From Aspidiotus rigidus (taxonomy: Eukaryota; Arthropoda; Insecta; Hemiptera; Diaspididae): a stretch of 64,000 bases of DNA. Under the pieces are notes generated by a model. It did not search any database. It saw only the letters and a list, made by a program, of their open reading frames with translations, and had not been told where the DNA came from. Positions 44,532-55,059 of this stretch are shown here, one piece after another. A program made the position numbers and the translations under genes. The stretch is taken from NCBI GenBank assembly GCA_035079385.1, contig JAVHKY010000013.1, forward strand, positions 9,484,001 through 9,548,000, read 5' to 3'. The stretch's first letter is position 1. Every line of letters begins with the position of its first letter.

Positions 44532-46560
44532 TCACAGACGTTCATATTTGCCTGTTTTGATAAGGCGCGCCCTATCCAATATTACTGGATGGATTTTCTT
44601 AAAACTTGAGTACGTCACTATCTCATACCCGAAGTTCTACATCTGCGATGATGTGTAGTTCTTGAGATACACTCAATCCAACAAAATTTTTCCATAGAGT
44701 TACCAACAACATTTAGAATCGACAAATCTAGATTAAAATATTGCTGTCAATTCAAGTTTTTTTTTTTTTTTTGGTCTTTCGTTCAATATTTTCCAAATTA
44801 TTGACGAAAGCACTTCATACTCAGCCTTCTTTATAGCGGAATAAGAAAAGTTTCAATAAAAATTTCAATTAAGATTCACGAGTAAGCTCTCGAAAGGAAG
44901 GGGAAAAAAAGGCATCTGGTCACTCCTCTCGAAGAGGCGAGAATCAACAATACAAAATGAGAAAATGTTGGGTAATTCTTGTGAAACTTTTTCTTCGGTG
45001 AAGTGTCAGCAAACCTAAATAACTATCGCGTGTGAAAGACGTGCGTCCAGCTCTGATGGCTTTGTAATCTTTGTTTTTTCGCAAACGAAATTCGCTGTCA
45101 AAAAAGTTCAATTTTCGGAAACGTACACCAGTAAAATTTTGATAGGGACACGTGTCCTTTGAAAATTTTCTCAGCGTCTTTGTTTGAAAAACTTTTATCG
45201 ATTTTGTGAGTCGACGACTGTCGACGATGAGCAAAGAATTATAAGTTTTCGTACGTCGGCTCGCCCCTTTTTTTTTGTGACTGCGAATATTGTTCGGTAT
45301 TTTTCACCTTGCATAGTTCATTTAATTTTCAATCGAGTAAATTAAAGATTTTCTTTGTATCCGGACCTCAACTACGTATCTTTTTTCTTTCAAGGAAGAG
45401 GAAACTATATAGCGTATACGGAATTTTCCTTATAGTCTACTACTATTCCGTACTGATAATTTCTCAATTCGTGTAACAGAATACGATTTGAGCATTTCCG
45501 ACGACGTAGTTACCATAATCGTCGCTTCCATTCGAATGCGACTAAAAAATAAAATTGATTTGATTTCCGTTATTCTAGGTTTATAATAATTGTTAGGCAT
45601 CCTGATATAAAAGTTTAATCGAGTTCAAAAATTAAACGGTACCCCAGTCGACTTTTTGATTTCTCTTTTATACATTTTTCCAGATGCGAAAAAGCGACTT
45701 TGAGGCAATTTTACGAATTCCAAACCTTCGTAAGAAGGTTTAAATATTTTACGAAGTTGTATAGGCTTATATCGTAAAACGTCGGCAGTTTTTTGACTGA
45801 AAAACAATTTATTATTTTTTGACGTCAAACGTATGGCGATGGGCGTACAAAATTTTCAAATTAAATGTATTTTCTCGAAGGAAAATCTGACATTCAACAG
45901 AGGGAAATTATACGCACGATGAAAGAAAGAATAAATCTACGAAATTCAAATTACGACAGATGACAAGCGAAACCCATGTTAGATGGTCTTACTGGTACAG
46001 AAATAGAAGATAGAAAACGTGTAGGAGATGACGATAGATATTGGAAAAAATTTAATATAACAACAATAAATTTCAATCTCGAAGAAGTGGAGAAACAATT
46101 TTGGTAGATTTTTATTTAAAAAATAATTTTGTAGAAAGTATGCTCCGGTTCGCCTCTTCATTCATCATAACGCTGAGTTTACTCGGTTTTCGTAGGCAAT
46201 TAGCAGAATTCTTTATTTATTCGTCAAATTACATCATGAGTTATCGAACGACTGAACATCAGTTTCCAAACCTCGTCAGTGACTGGAGCAGTAGTATTCC
46301 TCTTCTGAGTTCTTCATCGACTGCCGGTCGTCGGACTGACTTCCTCAAACTAACAATCTTGTATTTATACTGAAATTGGTAATTGATAGTCGCTAATCAC
46401 CATCATTTAAATATTATTTTACTCGGCTTCTGATTGATCCACACAGAGTAGATTCACGTTCTATCGATTTTAATGAGGATCTGCAATTCTGTGATATCTT
46501 TACATCGTGCTAATAATATTAACTAATAGCAAATGAGTAAAATACTCATAGGTGAAGAAT
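44532..46560. other. Non-coding stretch, nothing recognised
   Basis: The region upstream of the secreted-protein gene. I see no clear TATA box. AT-rich, with T and A runs (44758-44772) and one TGACGTCA at 45820. No coding region or repeat array supported. Confidence 0.5.
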
Positions 46561-46644
46561 TATTAAGAAAAAACCCGTTTTATGGGGGGGGGGGAGGAGG
46601 AGGAGGACGGAAAACGTCCGGCCGGTCGGCAAAGCTCGGGGCTT

Positions 46645-46695
46645 GAAAATTTTCTAAGTTCCCCCCCTATTATATATAGCTCGGTGGTCGGTGTA
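46645..46695 (-). repeat. Dispersed minisatellite unit (minus orientation)
   Basis: AAAATTTTCTAAGTTCCCCC followed by CCTATTATATATAGCTCGG matches the complement of the 27.5-kb unit. It is preceded by a G-rich run (46586-46607). Confidence 0.5.
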
Positions 46696-46824
46696 TAATA
46701 TAGCCTGAAAGATAGCCCTTTCAAGTAACTAGATATACAATACAGCTCCAAATTCCGGGCCTGCAACGTCGCAATTTGATGACGTCATAGATCTGGTACA
46801 TAAATATTTTTTAGATTCCACATG

Positions 46825-47390
46825 CCTCATCTTCTTCTTCTTAGTCCGCCCTCTCCGACCGAAGGTTGGCGATCCACACCGCGATCCGCACTCGAGATAC
46901 AGCCGCTCTAAATATGTCTGCAGAGGAACAATTATGCCAACGCCGCAGGTCCCTGAGCCATGAGTTTTGACGTCGGCCAATAGATCTCTTCCCGCTGATT
47001 TTTCCTTGTATAATCACCCTCAGGACTTTATATCGTCCGCCCCTCATTATGTGTCCGATATAAGAGGTCTTTCTTCGTTTAACTGCCATCAATAGTTCTC
47101 TCTCCTTATTCATTTGACGGAGAACCTCGGCGTTTGTTATTTTTCGTATCCAAGATATCTTTAGGATCCGTCTATAGAGGAACATTTCAAAGGCCTCGAT
47201 TCTTTTCTCCATTGCCTGGTCCACTGTCCACGCTTTACAGCCGTAAAGTAGAGTGGAGAACACATAACATCTGAGCATCCTCAATCTCAGTTGCAGGCTC
47301 AGTTCCGATCTTGTGAACAGTTTTTTCATTTTGAAGAAAGCTTGTCTGGCCTGTTCGATTTTAGATCGTATTTCCTTTTTTGCGTCACAG
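46825..47390 (-). pseudogene. LINE ORF2 C-terminal part (RTE/CR1-like)
   Basis: The 162-codon minus-strand ORF plus upstream sequence encodes the RT thumb and tail common to many LINEs: RCYVFSTLLYGCKAWTVD, RIEAFEMFLYRRILKISW, TNAEVLRQM, IGHIMRGGRYKVLR, IQGKISGKRSIGRRQNSWLRDLRRW. It ends with a proper stop and is followed by AAGAAGAAGAAG, a simple 3' tail. The catalytic RT and endonuclease are missing, so it is a 5'-truncated copy, yet open over 160 codons and so probably not very old. Confidence 0.75.
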
Positions 47391-48780
47391 TTTTAAAACA
47401 GGTTTACTGCCACCTCTCGGTCAGCTCCGGTAGAACATTTATGAGTTTGTATTCTTAACATCGTGCAGTCTATTTCTTCCTAACAATACAAGAAAAGAGA
47501 TGAATTCATTTTCTCATCTTGGTCACTTCCTAGGTTTATGATCTAGTGCATGTTTTTTGCTTTTGAATAGACCTATTCACGGTTGACGTCACATGGTATT
47601 AATAGGGCTCTATCCAGTGGAATAGTATACATATTTATTACCCTGCCAGAGAACAAAGTAAGCGATATTTGAACGAGCGCTTACTTTGTTCTCGTGTGGC
47701 ATGCGCTTCACACAAACAATGTTTGTCACATACATGCATTGCGCATGCGCGGTGCGCTTTATTCCCTAGAGAAGAACCGGACGCGTCTTTAATTCCTGAA
47801 GAATGAAAATGCGACCTCGCGCTGTATAACAGAGCATGTAGAGTACATAATTATGTGTTTTCGTTCATGTGAATCAAAAAATATCAACAAAATACATCTG
47901 AAAATGAGATCAATACTTCTATCAAATCAAAAGGCCACTACTGCGCAACGCTAGCGCTGCCCGGTTTGAATCATGGATCTGATTGAGGAAAATGGATACT
48001 TTCACCTGATTATAGATACCTAGAAGAGATAATATTTGCCTGTAAGGCCGGGCTCTGCTAGGAGCGCCACTTTCCACGCTACACTCGAAGGTGATGGTGT
48101 GTAGTAGTCCCATATAAATAACACAAGAATGATTTTCAAAAGTTCCTCACTACTTAATTGATCAATCAATTAAAAAAATTAATGAGATATACAAATGTTG
48201 GAGCCGAGTCTATTCTAGCAATTTCAAAACTCTTTTAGGTGGCTTTCCATTTGAATTTTACAAGAAAAAAGAGTGAAAAAATAAAAATATGTTGTTTAGT
48301 CGTCATTTTTGAATGCAAGCTTTGGAGAAATTCCGCATAGCAGCGCATATACTTGGCGAATAGTCAACTCTTCCTATGCACAATGTTGAAAAATCCGGTA
48401 TCCGATTTTCCACAAGCTAATTCACGGACTGTTACATACCGACAGCTAACGCCACTGTAGTTTAGGGCTAAATTAACATTGCATTCTAGGTACAGGCGCG
48501 TCGTCTTGCTAGTTCTATAATGTGTTTTTTGAAGAGTAAACAAAGACACGCAAAAATGTTTGCTTCGGCAATTTTCCAGTCAAGGTTTCCAGGCAAAGAG
48601 GCGCATGTTTTCAGTGGCACAATGTTTATACCTGCACAGCCTTACCATGATCACCATGATAACTGATAAGGCACCGACGCTATTTCTTATTTCACTGATG
48701 ATTCCCATTTCTTTCTGCACGATTTCCACCAGAGCATTGCAGCCAGCCAAAAGACGAAAGCTAAAGCCGAAAGCCAGCTG
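47391..48780. other. Non-coding stretch with one strong hairpin
   Basis: Apart from the hairpin at 47644-47701, no coding or repeat feature was supported. TGACGTCA occurs at 47584. Confidence 0.45.
47644..47701 (+). other. 58-nt hairpin with 21 paired bases
   Basis: TGCCA plus GAGAACAAAGTAAGCG (47644-47664) pairs with CGCTTACTTTGTTCTC plus TGGCA (47678-47701). The only interruption is a 3-nt bulge (GTG), and the loop is 13 nt. This could be a small MITE-like palindrome or a microRNA-like precursor. The strand of any transcript is unknown. Confidence 0.45.
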
Positions 48781-48955
48781 TATTATTCATGTTTTTTCCA
48801 AGCTGAAAGCCAAAGCCGAAGCTATATTTTTCAAGGTCGTAATTTTAAGTCAAAAGCCGGAGTGTTTCATCAAAACGGCCGAAAGCTAGAGCCAAAAGCC
48901 GAAAGTCAGCTGTATTTTTTAGGTATTTCCAAAGCCAAAAGCCAAAGCCGACGTT
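48760..48955. repeat. AAAGCC-rich degenerate repeat
   Basis: The word AAAGCCGAAAGCCA and variants recur about every 60 bp, together with AGCTGTATTTTT. It leads directly into the (CT)n tract. Confidence 0.55.
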
Positions 48956-49387
<432 letters not shown>

Positions 49388-49439
49388 GCACATAGTCAAG
49401 TTTTTTCATGCACATGGTTCAAGCCGACGCAACAAGTAA

Positions 49440-50575
49440 ACTTGTATGGCAAGATTTTCAATTATCATTGTTAGCACGAGCGACAAAGATAATGTATTTC
49501 ACCCCTACCTTCTCCCTGTGACTAAGGGAGAAACATGTGAAGACTTCAGCTTCGTTTTCCAAGCTTGAGTGGAGGCCGACCATACTTTTGGCAGACGCAG
49601 CCAAAGCAATTATGAACGCCTTTGAGAACATTTCTGGTATACCGGTCGTCAGGATTATGTGCTATTACCACATGTTTCAAAATATTGAAAAATATTTGAA
49701 GCCGTCAACAAAGCGAGGCATATATGTGTCCTTATAAAATTGGATACCGAAACGTTACAGCACTGCTCTGATGAACAAACTTTCATGAGTTTACTTAAGA
49801 ATTAATTATTTGTCTGGACGGATTATATGAATAGAGAGTCGAATATGTCCGGCACTGCCGTCCAAAATATGAAAAATTCAAAAAATAAACAAATAAATGA
49901 CTATTTATTTATCTATTAATTAAAAACCCGACGTTTCGACAGTAACGATTGTCATTCTCAAGGGTTAAAACGTGAATGAAAAAAAAAGGGAAAAACAGAA
50001 ATACGAATGAACTACATAAAGAATATTAGTCATGATGAGGTACACGGAATCGTTACTGTCGAAACGTCGGGTTTTTAATTAATAGATAAATAAATAGTCA
50101 TTTATTTGTTTATTTTTTGAATTTTTCATATTTTGGACGGCAGTGCCGGACATATTCGACTCTCTAAACTTTCATGAGAGCCGCGAAAGTGGCAGGTCAA
50201 GAACGATCCTGGTATAACAACATTCTTGGAAAGAATGCTAACTGGTTTGAAGGAGCTGCGGTTGAGTACCCGAGAACAATAACGGCTTAGAGGCCACAAT
50301 TCGTAGGTGAAGAGAGGGCAAACTCTCAGGGAGAGGCTTCCTGTGGGCCAATTTGTGAACGGTGTTATCAACCTTGTCCACCAGTGGTGAGAGCGGCGTG
50401 ATCCGACTTCACCTAACTGTATGCAATTTGCTGAAACTGCTTCCATTCCACCAAAACTTTGGACATCAGCATACCAGTCGGCCAGTGAGAATCGGGTCGT
50501 GCTTCAGCAGCCGCATACCACTCCAAGTTGTACTGAGTACCTTAGTTGTTGTAGTTCAAAAACGCGAACCTAAAT
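49440..50575 (+). pseudogene. MULE-type transposase pseudogene, split by a MITE
   Basis: The first part reads FHPYLLPVTKGETCEDFSFVF, a stop, then after a frame change LLADAAKAIMNAFENISG and RIMCYYHMFQNIEKYL. This is the MULE transposase pattern of a catalytic Asp and a C-x-H region. After the inserted MITE (49834-50164) it resumes with NWFEGAA, NNGLEAT, and in another frame TLRERLPVGQFVNGVINLVHQW and LWTSAYQSASENRVV, as expected downstream in such proteins. Several frameshifts and stops are present. Similar proteins also occur as domesticated genes, but this copy is broken. Confidence 0.65.
49834..50164. mobile_element. 331-bp palindromic MITE with TA flanks
   Basis: Arms of about 115 bp start GAGAGTCGAATATGTCCGGC and are near-perfect inverted copies (49834-49950 and 50047-50164), with a spacer of about 95 bp. 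TA on both sides fits a Tc1/mariner-type target. The inner part of each arm has the GACTGTCGAAACGTCGGG-type motif (right arm: ACTGTCGAAACGTCGGG). It lies within the MULE pseudogene. Confidence 0.8.
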
Positions 50576-50965
50576 GTATGATACCTACTCGTACCTCAAT
50601 TTTATCTTTAATTTGAGACAAATAATAAAGTTTCTACGTCTTCTCTGAGTCGAGTTATGGACCAAAATGTGGCAAAAATTAACCAATTTGCCAACATTTA
50701 CAATATAGAAACCCTCGCTTTCAAGCATAATAGGATTATTCAGGTATTTTTTTTTCGAAACTATCTTTAAATTCCACTTTCAAATCAAGTGAAATATGGA
50801 AATTTTAGAATTTTGGCAAAATAATGTGTCAATTTTTGACATATTTTGGTCCATCACTCGACTCTGACAAGATGTAGAAACTTTGTATACGGCGTAAACT
50901 GAAGATAAAATTGAGATGAAAATTTGACGTCCAACGTTTCGTCTTTTTGAGCTACAACAAATTTA
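50536..50965. repeat. Foldback repeat, arms about 160 bp
   Basis: The left arm (50536-50705) has TTGTTGTAGTTCAAAAA, CTCAATTTTATCTT, AAGTTTCTACGTCTT and GAGTCGAGTTATGGACCAAA. The right arm (50808-50965) carries their complements with moderate divergence. Between them is about 100 bp of unrelated sequence. No coding potential. Confidence 0.65.
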
Positions 50966-51870
50966 GTTCAAATCCTCAATCAACTGTTAACACCTTTTTG
51001 GCGAGCCCTGTATACACCAAAAATTGCCAAAAGGAGTAGAAAAGATTACCAAAGTGAAATTTTGCCTACACTTGCAAAAATGAGAAGTACAGTGCATCAA
51101 ATCATCAAAAACGCCCAAAAAGAAATTAACGCAATGCTTCTTAAAGTACCTTATCTTCAAACATTACGGATTTATTGGTTACAAAATCACCCAAAACACG
51201 TGTAAGAGCGCACACGTTCTGACGACCATTTGGTGTGAGGTAGCGTTGCACCAAACTCGCAGATAGAATTCCAAACTGCTGTTACTGGGCGCTATGGCGT
51301 CGGTGCTTATCAATTTAGCGTTCTTGTTGCTGCTGTGTAACGTGTGACGTACATTCAAATATTTGGAATCAGGGGGGGGGGGGAAGGCGAAATCAGAAAA
51401 AAATACATACAATTGTCAAAAATAAATTTATGAGTTGAATCGGATAGATTGGAAGAAATTTTTATCCAGAGCTTCAAATATAAGACCGTAGAAGAGACAA
51501 CCGGAAGAGGGCCAGACCTCATGTAGACAGAGTAGGGCCTTTTCATGAGCTCTAAATTTTTTCTGAGCGGATAAACCGCCATCTGCTTCATTTGGAGGAA
51601 GGGGTGAGTATCCTCAGAAAACGTTCGTATCCACGCCCCACTTCTATGAAGTCAACCTTATTCAAGGACTTGGAAAGAATTTTGAATTTGTATCCTGTGT
51701 ACAGGGCATTTGAAGAAAGTTCGAGCCATGAATCTCTAGCCAGACAGAGGAAAAAGTTTGGAAAGTTATTTTCGAACTGGGTCAGTAAAAACTATGATTT
51801 CGTAGGGACCAGTTCTTAAATATTTTAAATAATTCACTTGTTTCATGATTTTTAGTCAATCCTAATATAC
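50966..51870. other. Non-coding stretch with weak minisatellite traces
   Basis: Around 51530-51740 are diverged words like those of the dispersed minisatellite (GACTTGGAAAGAATTTTGAA, TTCGAGCCATGAATCTCTAG). A 12-G run lies at 51371-51382. No gene supported. Confidence 0.4.
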
Positions 51871-52009
51871 GTGACCTGCGACGAGAAAAGGATGCGCATT
51901 AACCTTCGGCAGGAACACCATTTCTTTCTGATTGGATACAGCATCCGATCAGACAGAAATGGTGTTCCTCTCAGCGGGTAATGAGCATCCTTTTTTCATC
52001 ACGGGTCAC
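51871..52009. repeat. 139-bp almost loopless palindrome
   Basis: Two 69-bp arms (51871-51939 and 51941-52009), roughly 80 percent matching in the alignment I made, separated by one base. The outer end is GTGACC/GGTCAC and the arms share AGGAACACCATTTCT. It looks like a small foldback MITE; flanking AT-rich bases hide any TA duplication. Confidence 0.75.
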
Positions 52010-52783
52010 ATATGACTAGAACCACTCGTAATTTCACACCAAACAAATCGGCGTCGCGCGGTATTACAAGAAACTATAATGAACCATCAGTAAGAGTCAA
52101 CAATCAGTTACGTAGGTATCGTAACAAGAAACTAAAAAATGGCCACCAAATAGTTGACTGTAACCGCTCAAAGATGAAAATTGAGAAACAAGGCTCTTAC
52201 AACTCAATAGACACCTCGCCTGGCGTAATTATTCTCCTTCTTCATTTCTCGGCTTTCCTTTCGATATATTCCATTCAGCTTCACGTAGACAACTTTTCTT
52301 CAAAGAACAAACTAAATCAATACACAGCGTTTTACCAACGTCGAATAAAGTTTTCAGCTCAACTACACATTCCGAGAGCCTACCTATTCTATTAAAGTGG
52401 ATTTTAAAGGGAAACTCGCGAGTTGAAATTAATTTCACGGTTGCCTTCCAAAGCTTTTCTATATTATACTACCTAAATTTACCCCGCCTCAGAAAGGGGG
52501 AAAAAAAATCCGTCAACCACAACTGTCGCGTCAAGTGACGACTGAAAACTGCGCGTATAAATGATTCATTCGGCATACAAAAACAATTTACTTCGACCAG
52601 AGAATTATTTTTCTCCCCCGTGAAAGTGACGCCAGAGGGGCGTTACGAACATTTTTGTCCCGGTTTCCTATTTCCTCGTAATTTATTAAACTCGAATACG
52701 TTTGAATTCACGTCGCGAATTGTAAGATTCCCTACACAATCGGGTAATACTCGATAATCTAGTTAATTACGAATACGATAATA
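52010..52783. other. Non-coding stretch upstream of the poly(A) site
   Basis: A plus-strand ORF of 127 codons (52012-52395) has no domain character and is not called. Nothing else recognised. Confidence 0.45.
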
Positions 52784-52789
52784 TTTATT
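52784..52789 (-). terminator. AATAAA polyadenylation signal
   Basis: TTTATT on the plus strand is AATAAA on the minus strand, 66 bp beyond the stop of the 312-residue ORF. It supports a genuine 3' end there. Confidence 0.55.
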
Positions 52790-52854
52790 GCGAAAACGAG
52801 GAAAAAGCTGTACATTCGTGCACGGGCGCCATTCGGTTATCGGTATACGGGTCT

Positions 52855-53793
52855 TTATGTGTCGGAAAGTCTCATGCATCGTCTGGGCTTCACTAATATG
52901 TAACGAACAGAATTCAACGACGAAGGTGTCTTCATATTTGGCTCACCTGCTTGGGGCCGTTTAAACGGCACAAAAGGCGGACGAGTGTTTTTCGGCAATA
53001 TTTTCGCCTTCGACGGAGGCGTCACGACGTTACATTGGCTTTTCTGACACAGGGTAGACGGGTAAATCGGCTCTTCGGTCTCGCGCCGTCTGCACAGCTC
53101 GAACGGTGACTTACCGTAGTGCAAGAACGACTTCTTGAAGCGACTCGTTATTATCGGCTCGTTTTGCAACATCTTCAACCGTAATTCTGTACTCCAGTTT
53201 GTTTTAATCTTCGAAGGTAGTTTACTTCTCGCCTCCAGCGATTGTAATTTCAACTTGTGTAGTTCGCCTCGTTCATCGTCTAATCCGTACGTATTCTTGT
53301 TGGGCAACGATGAAACCCATCTCTTACGCGCCACTCGGGGCGTTTGGGTCGCCAACCATGCCTGGTATTCGGCACAATCACCCTCGCGGGCTCTGTTGTT
53401 TTGCAGCAACTGAATCCGCTTTTCGAGAGTGCGATTCACTCGCGGATAGCGCGCAGGTGGATTTCTTATTTCGACCACTTTTCGTGCGCCTTCCGCGTGT
53501 GGTTGTAACCCTTTGCAAACGAGAACGAATTGTTCTTTCAGTAGTTTCATGTTCACCTTGGATAGATCGACGGCCTTGGATAGTGACGGATACGAAACGA
53601 TCGGTTGCGTTTCGCAAGTCGTGCTAGCGACTTCAGGAGGATTTGAAAGTTTTGAAAGTTTGGGCGTCTCGATAATTATCGATGAAGGACTCGTTTCGGG
53701 ATGGGTGCAACTCGACGATGGCACACCATCGTCGAACAAACATGCTGTAGCCGCGAGATCCGGCGTAGGTAGTGTGGACGCGTGTGCCGACAT
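52855..53793 (-). CDS. Uncharacterised 312-aa protein
   Basis: A single open frame of 312 codons. An in-frame TAA lies 18 bp before the ATG (AAAATGTCG context), so this start is the first possible in this exon. Residues 1-70 are rich in Ser, Thr and Pro and probably disordered. Residues 100-240 are strongly basic, with HYGKSPFELCRRR at about 225-237. No signal peptide, membrane segment or known domain was recognised, so the product is probably intracellular. A tiny upstream ORF (ATGGTAAAAATGTCCTATTA, ending in TAA) overlaps the leader. Base composition is richer in GC and CpG than the surroundings. An AATAAA lies 66 bp past the stop. Function unknown. Confidence 0.6.
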   Translation of the reverse strand: MSAHASTLPTPDLAATACLFDDGVPSSSCTHPETSPSSIIIETPKLSKLSNPPEVASTTCETQPIVSYPSLSKAVDLSKVNMKLLKEQFVLVCKGLQPHAEGARKVVEIRNPPARYPRVNRTLEKRIQLLQNNRAREGDCAEYQAWLATQTPRVARKRWVSSLPNKNTYGLDDERGELHKLKLQSLEARSKLPSKIKTNWSTELRLKMLQNEPIITSRFKKSFLHYGKSPFELCRRRETEEPIYPSTLCQKSQCNVVTPPSKAKILPKNTRPPFVPFKRPQAGEPNMKTPSSLNSVRYILVKPRRCMRLSDT

Positions 53794-54199
53794 TTTAATA
53801 GGACATTTTTACCATAATGAAGCGTAAATTCGTCCACAGAGGTGATATTCGACGAGAAATATTCTTACCATAGAAATTCTATACTTTGTTAAGAATGTCA
53901 GCAGTTTTCGTTCGGGAAGAAAATATTCTATGACAACCCTCGTATTTATAATCGACGTCAAATCGACCGAGAATGTCAACTTTTTTCGGTGAAAATTTAG
54001 TTCGTCCGCACGTCGACCCCATCACGACTCACTTACCACTTCAATTTCAGTCTGACTACTCCAAGTTTATTATTGACCTAAAAAGCCACCGCTCTTGTTG
54101 AATCTATTTCAAGTCAATTGGTATTTTTCTGGTGATGACTCGACCGGGAGCCGATGTACCGTCATCCCCTTGAAGCGTTGGTGACTTCGCTACTCGCAG

Positions 54200-54480
54200 A
54201 TAGTATGCGTAGTTTTAATTATATGAGTAGGACCATTCAGAATCCTAATTATGCTGGACCAGAGCAACGTCGACGTTAATTTTCAGTCGATATCAAAATC
54301 TAATGTCAAGCGTCGACCCATTTTTGAACACGATTCTGAAATCCTAACAAGTTGTGCACTCAGTATCTACACAATTTCGACACTGATTGCAAGTTTTTGC
54401 CGATCGACGACGTATAATCGACCCAACAACGATGTAGATTTTCACTTGTCATCAATTCAATACTAGGAGGATTCAATAAT
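54200..54480 (+). repeat. Dispersed unknown repeat, copy at 54 kb
   Basis: Contains CCTAATTATGCTGGACCAGA, TTTTCAGTCGATATCAAAA, CAAGTTGTGCACTCAGTA, ACACAATTTCGACA and ATAATCGACCCAACAACGA, in the same order as the 26-kb copy. The upstream GGTGACTTCGCTACTCGCAG (54181) is shared with the 35-kb copy. Confidence 0.65.
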
Positions 54481-55059
54481 TTCGATGTTGACGGTGAATC
54501 GTTTATAAAAAGGAACGGTTAATTTCGAGTCGACTTCCAGTCATTTTAGCTTGACTAGAAAATGACATCGATTTTGAATCGACTTCTCGTCGAAATAGCA
54601 GGGGATTTGAAGTCGATGGGGTTCATCAAGTAAATAGGTATTTATATACTAGTACAAAAAACAAAGTAGCCAAGCCTGTATTACAGATGCTATTCTAAGA
54701 AGCCTGTATACGAGCATGTAAGCTAGGCTAAGAAGCTGACTTCGCCGATTTAAAAGTCCAATTGATGACTTCATGAAGCGAGCAGTTCGTGACGTCATAA
54801 TAAGAAATTTTGGCCATTACAGGGATTGAAAAAATGGTTTATTCAGGAAAGGAAGTGAAGTGAACGAGAGATATGAAGTATAGAGGAAGTAGTTGGAAGA
54901 AGGCGTACGTCATCAATGGGAGAAAATAAGCCTCGTAAGAGTGTAGGACTTGAAATTTCCTACCCCCCTCTTCCCAAGTAACGTAGATATAAACACATAA
55001 CAAGCGATAGAAAACAGAAATATAATGTTCGAAAATTTGTGACTCAAGAATAAGAACAT
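54481..55059. other. Non-coding stretch, nothing firm
   Basis: TCGA-rich sequence to about 54620 may be the tail of the dispersed repeat. One TGACGTCA lies at 54790. No gene seen. Confidence 0.4.

Noticed and set aside
49860..50070. Hammerhead-like GTCGAAACGTC motif in the arms of the 331-bp MITE
   Set aside because: The core reads TTGAGAA or is missing instead of CTGATGA and no stem III is visible.
52012..52395. Plus-strand ORF of 127 codons
   Set aside because: No recognisable domain, begins within the edge of a palindrome, and no poly(A) or splice evidence.
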